Source: JALORV01 sp963707445 (GTDB taxonomy: Bacteria > Pseudomonadota > Gammaproteobacteria > Burkholderiales > Burkholderiaceae_F). Taken from it: DNA of 64,000 nt. The notes under the pieces were generated by a model. The model was not told the origin of the DNA. It saw nothing but the letters and a program-made list of their open reading frames with translations, and searched no databases. A program made the position numbers and the translations under genes. Positions 37,332 through 46,569 of the stretch are shown here, piece after piece (within the stretch, counting starts at the first letter, position 1; each line of letters begins with the position of its first letter). The stretch is taken from positions 1 to 64,000 of the forward strand of contig CAVPPW010000020.1 of the NCBI GenBank assembly GCA_963707445.1, written 5' to 3'.

Positions 37332-38911
37332 ATGTCCGCCACACAGTCCAATGAGCTGGAGCAGGTGGCTGCTGCCGTTCTCGAAGGGCGCAGCGGTGCG
37401 GCGCGGGCGGTGCTGATCGAGGGCATCGATAAAGCGCGCGCGGCGAACGACCGAGCCGTTGCAGGCGCAGCTCCTCGGCCGTCTCGCCCGGCTGGAGATC
37501 CGGCTGGGCGAATGCGCGGCCGCGGACGCTCATGCGCTCGAAGCGGCGAAGCTGCACGCCGCTGACGGCGATGCCGCCGGGCAGGTCGCAGCTCTGACGA
37601 CTGCGGTGCTCGCCTGTACGCAAATGCGGCGCTACGACGACGCCTATGCGGCCGCGTTCGCTGCACACGACGTGACTCCGACCGGCGCAGGTCCCGAGCT
37701 GAACCTGATGGCGACGCGCGCCCTCGGCGCCGCGCACGCGTCGGCCGGTTCCTACGAGGAGGCACTGCAACTGTTCGCCCGCATGATCGATCTCTCGCAA
37801 GAGTCCAATCTTGCGGCGTGGGAGCGGACGGCGCGCACCGACTGGCTGGTGATCAATCTCGGCTGGCTCACCGATCCGGCGGCGCTGCACGCTCCGGCGC
37901 CCGACCGTGCGCACTTGACGATGCTGCAGTCCTGGGCCGAGAACCTGCTGCAGCAGCCGTCCGACGGATCACCCGAGCTGCAGTTGCGCGAGCGCGCCAC
38001 TCACTATGCCGTGCTGGCCCAGATCCACGTTGCGCTCGGCAACGCCGCCGCCGCGCGCGACGCCGTCGATGCCGTGATGCGCGACGCGGTCCAGCTGACG
38101 TGGTCGCACGGGCTGGCCGAAGGCTCGGTGGTCGAGGCGGATGTCTGTCTGCTGGAGGGCAACGCGGAGCGGGGCGTCGAGTTGGCGCGCCGTGGCGTCG
38201 AGCTCGCGCAGAAGTTCGACCTGATCGGGGTCGAGAGCAAGGCGCACGACGTGCTGTCGCGCTGCGCGGAAGCAGCGGGTGATCACGCGACGGCAGTCAG
38301 GGCCCTGCGCCGTCACATGCAGGTGACACGCGAGATCCTGCGGCTGCGCAGCGAGAACCGGGTGCGCATCGAGCGCTGGCGCGAATCGCAGAAGCAGCGC
38401 GAGCAGCTCGACACGCTGACGGCCGAGGCCAGCTTCGTTCCGCGAACTTTCGCTGCAGGATCCGCTGACGGGGCTCGCGAACCGCCGCGCGATCGAGCCG
38501 GTCGTCCAGGGCGCGCTGGCGGAACTTCGGATCGTCGGACGCCCCTGCGCGCTGGCGCTGCTCGACATCGATCAGTTCAAGACCATCAACGACCGTCATT
38601 CGCACGTCGTCGGCGACTGTGTGCTGCGAAGGCTTGGCGACATGCTGCGGGCCGCACTGCGCGGCGTGGACTTCGCCGCTCGCATCGGCGGTGACGAGTT
38701 GATGATCCTGTTTTCCGGCAACACCGAGACCGAGGCTCGTGCCGCCTGCGACCGCATTCGCAATGTGATTGCGACGCACGATTGGAATGCGCTGTCACAC
38801 GGGCTCGCGGTCGCGATGAGCATTGGCGTCACCGCCGCCCGACCGGACGACACCTTCGAAACGCTGATGCAGCGCGCCGACCGCCTGATGTACGCGCACA
38901 AGGCCGCGTGA
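37332..38911 (+). CDS. TPR plus GGDEF diguanylate cyclase, frameshifted
   Basis: Cytoplasmic signalling protein. The N-terminal about 350 residues are TPR-like (LEQVAAAVLEGRSGAARAVL, GRLARLEIRLGECAAADAHA, LGAAHASAGSYEEALQLFAR, GNAERGVELARRGVELAQKF) ending in a coiled linker (ESQKQREQLDTLTAEASF), then a GGDEF domain (SLQDPLTGLANRRAIEPVVQ, LLDIDQFKTINDRHSH). The active site is GGDEL in place of GGDEF; the inhibitory RxxD site is present (RGVD five residues earlier). Breaks near 37460 and 38440 disrupt the frame. ATG at 37332. It would make c-di-GMP if GGDEL is tolerated. Confidence 0.78.
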
Positions 38912-38924
38912 GCGGTCCGGCAGC

Positions 38925-39233
38925 TCAACTCACCGGACTGACGGCTTCCACCCCGGGTTGGCCTTGCAGCCGCTCGACGCACTGCTGCTGGTCGGGAATG
39001 CGGCTGGTCGGACGCATGGCATAGGTCACCGTGTCGGCGGCCCCGGACTTGGCGACGTAGATCACGTCGCATCCGGTGGCTGTCGACAGCGCGAATGCGC
39101 CCTGCGGATTCGGCGGAATGCGTGCCGGCTGGATGCGCACGTCGTAGTTCTGCGCCGGCGGAATGCGCGCCTCGCGCAGCCCCGGCGTCGACGTCGAGCA
39201 TGCGGCCAGTGCGACGAGGATGACCAGCTGCAC
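38925..39233 (-). CDS. Small lipoprotein
   Basis: Lipoprotein of 102 residues starting at GTG (39233): VQLVILVALAACSTSTPGLR with lipobox LAAC. The mature part reads NYDVRIQPARIPPNPQGAFA, DVIYVAKSGAADTVTYAMRP, QQCVERLQGQPGVEAVSPVS. Not recognised beyond that. The two C-terminal cysteines could pair. It is convergent with the GGDEF gene and downstream of the DUF3482 gene. Confidence 0.6.
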   Translation of the reverse strand: MQLVILVALAACSTSTPGLREARIPPAQNYDVRIQPARIPPNPQGAFALSTATGCDVIYVAKSGAADTVTYAMRPTSRIPDQQQCVERLQGQPGVEAVSPVS

Positions 39234-39346
39234 GCATTGATCGTGGCGACAGGGCGAGGTTGCATGCGGGCTCCGCTGATTCTTTGTTGGCCGCGATGGC
39301 GGTTGTATGTCTGGATCGGCCGCAGGCCGTTTTGTCCGCCGCAAGC

Positions 39347-40873
39347 TTAATGGGAAACGCTCTCGGGCGCGTGTCGACGCGCACGACTGCGCGCCGTTCG
39401 CTGGAAGATGGCTGCAGCCGCGGGATAGAGTTGCAGCAGTACGGCGGCCGTGACGTCGCGAAGTTCGCCCCGCAGTGCCGGGATGCACTCACGGCCCCGA
39501 CGCTATCGCGCGCCTCGTTCCAGAGTCGATGCAGCACTTCGGCGCGCGGCCGCAGCGCCGCCTGCACCGCCTCGTACCAGAACGCGGGTGATTCGCCTTC
39601 GACGAAGCGGCCGCGCCCGCGGCCATAGTGCGCGATCGCGAGATAGCGCAACACTGCGGCGCATGTCAGACCATCGAGGAACTCGTCCGGCCAGCTCAGG
39701 CGCGCCTGCTCGGTACCGGTCAGGCGGTTGATACCGCGTGCGATTCCGGCGCCGCCGAGCCCTCCGAGCACGGCGCCGATCAGCGCGCCGGCGCCCATCG
39801 ATAATCCGCCAGTCGCGAGGTCGGCCTTCAGGCCGGCCAGCGCGCCGCTGAGCACGCCGCCGAAGAGCGCGGCCCGGCCCTCGTCGAGCGGCGCCTGTGT
39901 CGTGTAGGTCTGCTGCACTCGACGCAGGATCGTTTCGGTCGCCGAACCTTCCAGGCCGTGCAGCGCGATGATCTGCTCCGTCGCGCTGCGGACGCGCGCG
40001 TCGAGGCGCTGCGCCAGTTGCTCCATCGCGCGGCGGTTCGCGTCTTCGTCGCGGCGCAGGCCGAGCGAGACCAGAGCGCGGGATCCGGCCGAGAGCGTCG
40101 CGTCATCGACGAGTTCGGCATCCTGCGCGGCGGCTGCCAGTTGTTCGGCCAGCAATCCCATCGAGGCGTCGAAGCGCTTCAGGTTGCGCGCAGCCCATGC
40201 GCGGCGCAGGCGATCGAATCCGGCTTGCTTGGCGTTATCGAGACTCCGGCCGACCGCGTCGAGCAGCGCGTCTTCCTGCACCCAGCAGCGCGCAAAGGCG
40301 TCCAGTGTCAGCACCGTGCAGTCGAGCCCGTGCGCGGCCAGATGACTGCGCCAGAGTTCCTGCTCGGCGAGATCTTCAGCATTCGGGCGCGGCGGACCCA
40401 TCTGGTTCAGCAGCGCAAGAACCGGCTTGCCGATCCAGCGCAGTACCTGCATCTCGGCAGCGAGATAGCCGGCATCGCCGGGACGCTCGGCCGCGTTCAC
40501 GAGATAGAGCACAACATCGGCGGACGCGCGTGCTGCACGTACGGCCTGCTGGCTGCACCAGAACGGGCGATCGCGGTGCCGGTCCCAGATCTCGCGCAAC
40601 AGCCAGCCGATCGGGTTGTCGGCGCCGCGCAGGCGCTGGACCAGCCGCGCCGAGTCGCCGAAGCCCGGGGTATCCCACAGCCTGCAGTTCATCGCCGGCC
40701 GGCGTGTCGAGCAGCACGTGAACTTCGGCGAGTTCGGTGACATGCGGTGCGTCGCGGACCGCACCGATGTCGCGACCGAGCAGGGTTCGCGCGAGTGTCG
40801 TCTTGCCGCTGTTGGTGTGCGAGACGAGAACCAGTTCGACGCTCGTCGCGTCGCCGTCGCCGTCATGCGACAA
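39347..40873 (-). CDS. DUF3482 GTPase, two frameshifts
   Basis: Era/HflX-like P-loop GTPase of the DUF3482 family. G1: VLVSHTNSGKTTLARTLLGR. G3: LWDTPGFGDSARLVQRLRGA, reached after one inserted base near 40680. G4 position: LALLNQMGPPRPN, where NQMG replaces NKxD. The C-terminal half contains a glycine-rich hydrophobic hairpin, GALIGAVLGGLGGAGIARGI, suggesting membrane contact. A second indel near 39480 leads to LRGELRDVTAAVLLQLYP and the stop at 39347. The TTG start at 40873 overlaps the DUF2868 stop by 11 bases, so the two act as a pair. Confidence 0.82.
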
Positions 40874-42308
40874 CTCCCAGGACCGGCTCGAGGCTGCGCT
40901 CGGCCTGCTGCAGGTTGGGTGCGGCCAGGTCGATGTCGGCGAGCGGCATGCCGCGCTCGGCAGCGAAGGCGCGCCACGCCACGCTGCGCTCCTGCAGACG
41001 CTCCTCGGCTCCGAGGCCGAGGCGGCGGGCGTATGCGCCCGTATCGAGAACGATTGCGATCGGCGTATCGATCGACTGGCGCAGGGTGTCGAGGAAGCGG
41101 CCGTGGTTTTCCTGTTCCGGCGTCGCCGACGCGCTGAACACGGCCACTGTTAACGGAATATCGGCTTCGCGCCGTGCCAGGCCGCGCGCCGCCGCCTCCT
41201 CGTCGCCGAAGATCACGGTCGGTCGAAGCGCGAGCCGCGCCGCGTCGCCAAACAAATGCCGCGCCAGCGCCTCGAGACCGGCCACAGCTGCCTCGTCGAG
41301 CGTGGTGCTGTAGGGCACCACGCGCACGCGCGCGCTCGACGGCGCAAAGCCGCCGAGTACACGGCGAAAGTAGGGCGCCGTCAGGTCGAGCGGCAGCGCG
41401 GCCGCAAGCCGGCGTTCGCGCCACGCGGACCAGACGGCCAGCAGCAGTCGCGGCACGATCACCGTCAAGCTTGTGGTCACCGCATAAAGATGGAGCCACG
41501 GCCCGGCATCGCCGCCGCCCTGGCCGCCGCTCACCCTCATCGCGGCGATCGCGTCGACGGACGGAAACGGCATGCCGATGAGCTTTGCGGCCGGGCCGAG
41601 CAGCGTCGCGAGCACGGCGTGAACCGCAGGTGCCTCCAGATAGGTGCTTTCCCAGCCGATCCGGTACTCGAACGCCAGCGCGCGCAGGTAGAGACCAAGC
41701 AACGCACCGATCGCAAAGAACGCGGCCGAGGAGTGCAGCACGCGGCCGGCGCGCGCGTCGAGCAAAGACCAACTGCTCGTGCCCCAGTCGCCGGCAAAGC
41801 GGGCTGCGACTGCTGCGGCCGCGGCCGATTCCGGCCGGACCGTACGCGGTAGTTCGGCGAGCCAGTGCCGCAGCCGCCGCGGTGCGCGGCCTCTGAGGGC
41901 TCGCAGCAGCAGCAGCACGTAGACCACGAGATTCCACGCGATGATGCCGAACAGCGGGAAAGCGAGCAGGTTTAGATGCTGCCGGTCGGCAACCTGCTCG
42001 ATGAGCAGGCCGAGCAGCAGCGCCGCGAGGGGCAATGCACGACCGATCCACGGGCGCCAGCGCACGCTGCGCAATGCGCGCACCGTCTTCGAGCGCGGGC
42101 TCGCCGCATCGAGCAGCAGAATCGCGCGGCGCGCAAGAAAGAGGTCCGCAGTGGCGGCCACGCGCTGCTGCGAGGCCTGCCAGTGCGCCAGCTCGGTGGC
42201 GGCGCGGCTCGCCTGGCGGCCCTCATCGGCGCTCAGCAAGGTGCCATCGGGATCGGCCGCCTCGATCGCGCGGACCAGAGTGACGTCGCGCGCAGCCCGC
42301 TCGTCCAT
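40863..42308 (-). CDS. DUF2868 membrane protein
   Basis: Intact 481-residue inner-membrane protein, constant partner of DUF3482 GTPases in betaproteobacteria. Membrane segments: IGRALPLAALLLGLLIEQVA, LLAFPLFGIIAWNLVVYVLL, SSAAFFAIGALLGLYLRALA, LYAVTTSLTVIVPRLLLAVW. The cytoplasmic C-terminal part resembles a degenerate nucleotide-binding domain: RPTVIFGDEEAAARGLARRE, VAVFSASATPEQENHGRFLD, IAIVLDTGAYARRLG. ATG at 42308; 21 bases downstream of the metY stop on the same strand, so possibly one transcript. Function of the pair unknown. Confidence 0.85.
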   Translation of the reverse strand: MDERAARDVTLVRAIEAADPDGTLLSADEGRQASRAATELAHWQASQQRVAATADLFLARRAILLLDAASPRSKTVRALRSVRWRPWIGRALPLAALLLGLLIEQVADRQHLNLLAFPLFGIIAWNLVVYVLLLLRALRGRAPRRLRHWLAELPRTVRPESAAAAAVAARFAGDWGTSSWSLLDARAGRVLHSSAAFFAIGALLGLYLRALAFEYRIGWESTYLEAPAVHAVLATLLGPAAKLIGMPFPSVDAIAAMRVSGGQGGGDAGPWLHLYAVTTSLTVIVPRLLLAVWSAWRERRLAAALPLDLTAPYFRRVLGGFAPSSARVRVVPYSTTLDEAAVAGLEALARHLFGDAARLALRPTVIFGDEEAAARGLARREADIPLTVAVFSASATPEQENHGRFLDTLRQSIDTPIAIVLDTGAYARRLGLGAEERLQERSVAWRAFAAERGMPLADIDLAAPNLQQAERSLEPVLGVVA

Positions 42309-42329
42309 CGTGTTGCTGTCGGAAGCGCC

Positions 42330-43629
42330 TCAGGCGCTGCGGTCAAGCGCCTGCTGCAGGTCCCAGAGGATGTCGTCGATCGATTCGAGCCCGATCGAAA
42401 GCCGCACCATGTCGGGCGATACGCCGGCCTTCAGCTGGTCTTCTTCCGACAGCTGTCGATGCGTCGTCGATGCCGGGTGGATGACCAGCGATTTCGCGTC
42501 GCCGATATTCGCGAGGTGCGACAGGAACTGCAGCGCGTCGATGAACTTCTCGCCGGCGGCGGCCCCGCCCTTGATGCCGAAGGTCATCACGCCGGACGCC
42601 CCCGGCTCGCCATCGACGGCACGCAGGTACTTGCGCGCGAGGGCGTAGTACGGACTCGAACGCAGACCGGGCCAGTTGACCCACGCGACGCGCGGATGCT
42701 CGAGCAGGAACTCCGCGACCCGCCGTGCGTTCTGGCAGTGACGTTCCATGCGCAGATGCAGGGTTTCAATCCCCTGCAGCAGCAGGAAGGCCGACAGCGG
42801 CGCCAGCGCCGCGCCGTGCACGCGCAGCACTTCCATGCGCGCTTTCATCGTGTAGGCGAAGTCGCCGAAGGTTTCCCAGAACTTGACGCCGTGGTAGCTC
42901 CTCGACGGCGCGACCATGTCGGGAAACTTGCCGTTGCCCCAGTCGAACTTGCCGCTTTCGACCAGCACGCCGCCGAGCGTGGTCCCGTGCCCGCCGAGGT
43001 ACTTGGTCGCCGAGTGCACGACGATGTCGGCGCCCCAGTCGAACGGTCGGCACAGGACCGGCGATGCCATCGTGTTGTCGATCATCAGCGGGACGCCGGC
43101 CGCATGCGCGATCTGCGCGATCGGCTCGATGTCGAGCACGTTGATCTTCGGATTGCCGAGCGTCTCCGCGTACAGCAGCCGCGTGTTGTCGCGCAGCGCC
43201 TTGCGGAAGTTCTCCGGTTCGTCGGCATCGACGAAGCGTCGTCTCGATGCCCATCTTGCGCAGCGCGACGTCGAACTGCGAGTAGGTGCCGCCGTAGAGC
43301 AGCGATGACGCGACGATGTGCTGGCCCGGCTGCACGATCGCGAGGATGCCGGTGATCTGCGCCGACATGCCGCTCGCGGTCGCCAGCGCGGCGCGGCCGT
43401 TTTCCAGCGCGGCGACACGCTCCTCGAGCACCGCGACCGTCGGGTTGCTGATGCGCGAATAGACGTTGCCGAAGGTCTGCAGGTTAAAAAGGCTCGCCGC
43501 GTGGTCCGCGCTGTCGAACACGTACGAAGTGGTCTGATAGATCGGCGCGGCGCGGCTGCCGGTGACCGGATCCGGAATCTGCCCGGCATGCAGGCACAGC
43601 GTCTCGATGCCGAAGGCGCGGTCGGCCAC
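42330..43629 (-). CDS. metY: O-acetylhomoserine sulfhydrylase, one frameshift
   Basis: PLP enzyme of the Cys/Met metabolism family that makes homocysteine from O-acetylhomoserine and sulfide. IETLCLHAGQIPDPVTGSRA, APIYQTTSYVFDSADHAASL (substrate region), SLLYGGTYSQFDVALRKMGI, and the PLP lysine in DIVVHSATKYLGGHGTTLGG. C-terminal HPASTTHRQLSEEDQLKAGV and MVRLSIGLESIDDILWDLQQ. The 432-residue length favours MetY over MetZ. An extra base near 43245 splits the frame between MGIET and VDADEPENF. GTG start at 43629, ten bases after the CoA-binding gene stop. Confidence 0.88.
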
Positions 43630-43638
43630 TCCGGTCTC

Positions 43639-44128
43639 CTAGTAGGCGAGCTGCCGCGGGCCGCTTGCTGGAAATGACGCGGGTGTTGACGCCCGCCCAG
43701 CTGAGCCCGCCGAACAGCCGCCCGTGCTCGATCTTGACGCAGCGGTCCTGCACGACGTCGAGCCCGGCGGCGCGGGCGCGCTCGGCCGCCTGCGGGTTGG
43801 TCACGCTGAGTTGCATCCACAGGCACTTCGCGCCGATCGCGATCGCATCCTCGGCCAGCGGGCCGATGTCGTCGGACCGCCGAAAGCAGTCGACCATGTC
43901 GATCGGCCCGGCCGACTGCGCGGCCGTGCGGACGTCGGGATAACAGGGCTGCCCGAGCACCTCGCGGTACTTCGGGTTCACCGGGATCATCGTGTAGCCG
44001 TGCTCGAGCAGGTACTTGCCGACGAAGTAGCTCGGGCGGTGCCATTCTGCGGAGATGCCGACGACCGCGATGCGGCGGCAGTCGTGCAGCAGGCGGCGCA
44101 GGGTGGGGATGTCGGTGGTGTCAGCCAT
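43639..44128 (-). CDS. CoA-binding domain protein
   Basis: Small cytoplasmic protein (about 162 residues) with a Rossmann-like CoA_binding domain: CRRIAVVGISAEWHRPSYFV, YLLEHGYTMIPVNPKYREVL, GPIDMVDCFRRSDDIGPLAE, AIGAKCLWMQLSVTNPQAAE and the ending DRCVKIEHGRLFGGLSWAGV. The original frame continues past the natural end; a one-base correction near 43655 gives RQLAY and the stop at 43639. ATG at 44128. Directly upstream of metY. Confidence 0.82.
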
Positions 44129-44341
44129 GGCGCTCGGCGCTTTGGGTGAGGCGGCACCATTGTAGGCGGGACGCCTCGCGCAACCCGTCGAGACCTGCTG
44201 CGTCCCCGCTACGGGTCCTGGAGACGCTGCGGAAATCAAAGTGACATTGAACTGGGCGTCGTACGCGCTAGCGAACCGACCCCCTTGCGGCGGGCATGAG
44301 CGACTCGCGATCACGCGCGAGTCGGTCAATCGGGACGAACT

Positions 44342-45703
44342 TCAGTTACACGACGTGATCTTTCTCGTATCGCTTCCGGGGGGCACGCCGCCCAAGTTCG
44401 CGCCGATGACGATATCTGAAATGACACCGCATTGCCCTTCGACAACTGATTGAAAGTCAACACGTACTGGTTCGCGTACAGCAACGACGAAAGCTGCTGG
44501 TAGATAGTCGCCAGGTTCTGGGAGGTACTTGACTGGTAGTACAGGCCACCGGTTCCGCTGGCAATCTGTTGCAGGACGGTCGCGTTGATCGAAGCGCCCA
44601 GGCCGATCGTGAAGACAGGGACTTTCTTGTCGACGCCATTCGCGATGACCTGCGCCACTGTGTGGGTGGAACACGGGGTGGTCGCGGGCAGTCCCTCGTC
44701 GACTCCGTCGGTCGCGACGATGACCGCCTTGCGAGGCTGGTTCGTCTGGGGTCGCGGTTTCGTCGATGGCCTGATAGACGGCGTCATAGAGCTTTGTACC
44801 GGGAGCGTTGGCGTACGGTGCCGCGATGGCGGCCTGCAACTGCAGCTTGTCCATGGTGAACGGCTGCACGGTTTGCACGACTTCCATTGAACTTGATGAT
44901 CTCGCCCGCGTCGCCCGCTCTCAACGACGCAAAGAAGTTGCTGAAGCCGGTTTTCATGTCGGCAAACGCGACAGGCACGCTGGTTACGCTGCCGCTGTGA
45001 TCCAACGCTCCCGAAATAGCGATCGGCGTGTTGGCGTCTACGTAGGTAGCAGTGAGTAGAGGTAGAACGGTGGGCGTCTGTGTGACCGAGAAATTGGACG
45101 GTGTCAGGTCCAAGCACAGGAAAACCGCCCTGATCGGTGACGGATACGTACGCTTTTACTGAATTGTTGGCGCATCCTCCGGTATCAAGCTGATTGATGC
45201 GCACCAGCAACGACGTCACGTTTTCTCTGGCGCCCTGAATCGGCAATCCAAACGAAGGCGAGGTCGGATCGTTCGACGTGATCCGAAGCGTCGAGGTGAA
45301 GGATCCATTCGCCGACGGCTGAAACGAGACCTGAACCGTGCACGAATCGCCCGCCGCTACGGTCGGCGAGACCGAGGCGCAGGGCTTGGTTCCGAGACCC
45401 GGATTCAGTAGGAAACTCGGATCCGCCGGCGCATTGAAGGAGATCCCCGAGACATTCAGCGCGGCATTGCCGTTGTTCTTGATCGTCACCTCCAGCGGCG
45501 CGGAACTGTTGGTCGAAGTGACCTTTCCGAAGTCATACGACGCCGGCAGGACCTGCAGGCTGGGGCTTGGCGGTGGGCGGCGGAACGGGTGTCGGCGCGG
45601 GAGCCGGGCTCGGCGCGTTGCCGCCGCCACCGCCGCCCGAACAGCCCGCGGCGCCGACGACGCAGGCTGCGAAGAGAAAAGGAACGACCGATACGCGCCT
45701 CAT
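44342..45703 (-). pseudogene. VWA-domain lipoprotein with choice-of-anchor-D-like domain, multiply frameshifted
   Basis: Exported lipoprotein. Signal and lipobox VPFLFAACVVGAAGCSGGGG, then a Pro-rich linker. An immunoglobulin-like domain of the type with ASYDFGKVTSTNSSAPLEVT and STLRITSNDPTSPSFGLPIQ precedes a von Willebrand factor A domain: SGALDHSGSVTSV (a MIDAS-like DxSGS), KLYDAVYQAIDET, KAVIVATDGVDEGLP, VFTIGLGASINATVLQQIAS, GLYYQSSTSQNLATIYQQLS. Frame breaks near 45570, 45110, 44895, 44750 and 44440. Order and content are complete, so I take it as one gene. Ends SDTRKITSCN at 44342. Confidence 0.7.
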
Positions 45704-46139
45704 GTCATTTCTGACCATAGCCTTCCCCGTAGGTAATTCTTACTAAATACCACACACCGACGATAGCCAATCCGAACCGAGCGTGCACGTGCCGTTCGGC
45801 TGATCGGCTGACTCCCGAAAACCCGTCCGCCGAGGCAAGCCGCGAACCCAGAGCGGGGCGAAAGCGCTGCCGTGCAGTGGCGGCCGACGGACGGCGGCGA
45901 CGAATCACACTAGTCGGGAGGGTGGGGTTCGAAGGCCGCGCAGGCTGGCGCTGCGAGCGTGACGAGGCGTCGTGCAGGAATGCGGAGGCGCGGCGGGAAT
46001 TGGCCTTGCAGGCCGCGCTCGCGCCGGCAGGCGCTCGCACGCTCGTCGGCGCGCGCCATGCCGCAGGGCATGGCGCTGGTCCGCCTCGCGCCCGCGTCCG
46101 TGCCGGACGCGGCTTCAACGTCCATCGCTCAAACGCAAC
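45704..46139. other. Intergenic region
   Basis: About 436 bases between the VWA lipoprotein start and the ssrA terminator. Open frames here on both strands are Arg/Ala-rich and have no ribosome sites or family matches. The block 45715-45740 upstream of the VWA gene is locally AT-rich and may carry its promoter. I see nothing else. Confidence 0.4.
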
Positions 46140-46175
46140 TGCCCCGAATGCCCTCTCGCGAGGACATTCGGGGCA
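46140..46175 (-). terminator. Terminator of ssrA
   Basis: Near-perfect hairpin just beyond the tmRNA 3' end: TGCCCCGAATG pairs with CATTCGGGGCA (11 bp) around a GC-rich loop that also pairs (CCTC/GAGG). On the minus strand it is followed by GTTGCGTTTGAG, a weak T-rich tail, so it is an intrinsic terminator with a poor U-tract, or a 3' stabilising stem. Confidence 0.7.
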
Positions 46176-46177
46176 GT

Positions 46178-46540
46178 TGGTGGAGGCGGCGGGAATTGAA
46201 CCCGCGTCCGCGAATGATCCAGATCCAGTTCTACATGCGTAGCCGGTCTATTTAAGTCTCACCGCGCGCTTGGCCGATCGGCAGGCCGACGCGCAGCCAG
46301 TCACTGGATCTCGATGCCGCCGTCGTGACTCCACCGGCATCCAGCTTCCGTAAATGGCGCTGCTGTCGGTTGCCCGACCTGGCCCGGAAGCGAACCAGTG
46401 CAGCGTCTAACCGGTATTAAGCGGCTAGAGCAAACGCGTCTTCGTTGGCGTTTGTAGTGTTCCAGATGGATTTACGAGGTGACTGGTCCTCGGCATGCCC
46501 TGAGATCCTTCACGACCCGCGTCGAAGCCAGGTCGCCCCC
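46178..46540 (-). ncRNA. ssrA: tmRNA (ssrA)
   Basis: Transfer-messenger RNA, 363 nt. The 5' end at 46540 starts GGGGGCGACCTGGCTTCGAC and the 3' end is CCGCCTCCACCA at 46178. The two form the acceptor stem with a G3-U wobble, the alanyl-tRNA synthetase signal, and the T-arm GGGTTCAATTCCC is clear. The tag reading frame lies at 46418-46450 (GCC resume codon to TAA) and encodes ANEDAFALAA. It rescues stalled ribosomes together with SmpB. The flanks are a hairpin terminator and a TAGAAT -10 box, so it is a separate transcript between the VWA gene and the DUF748 gene. Confidence 0.97.
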
Positions 46541-46550
46541 AAGAAGGATG

Positions 46551-46556
46551 ATTCTA
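46551..46556 (-). promoter_or_regulatory. Likely -10 box of ssrA
   Basis: TAGAAT on the minus strand, 10 bases before the mature tmRNA 5' end, close to the TATAAT consensus. No strong -35 hexamer stands at 16-18 bases; TTGATT is 27 bases away, too far. Confidence 0.45.
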
Positions 46557-46569
46557 CGGCGAATGTGGG

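Noticed and set aside
38596..42051. Single open frame of 1,151 codons on the minus strand
   Set aside because: It is a chance join of the true DUF3482 frame with shadow frames over DUF2868 and the GGDEF gene.
45920..45945. GGGTTCGAA-like T-loop suggesting a tRNA
   Set aside because: No acceptor stem, D-arm or anticodon arm can be built around it.
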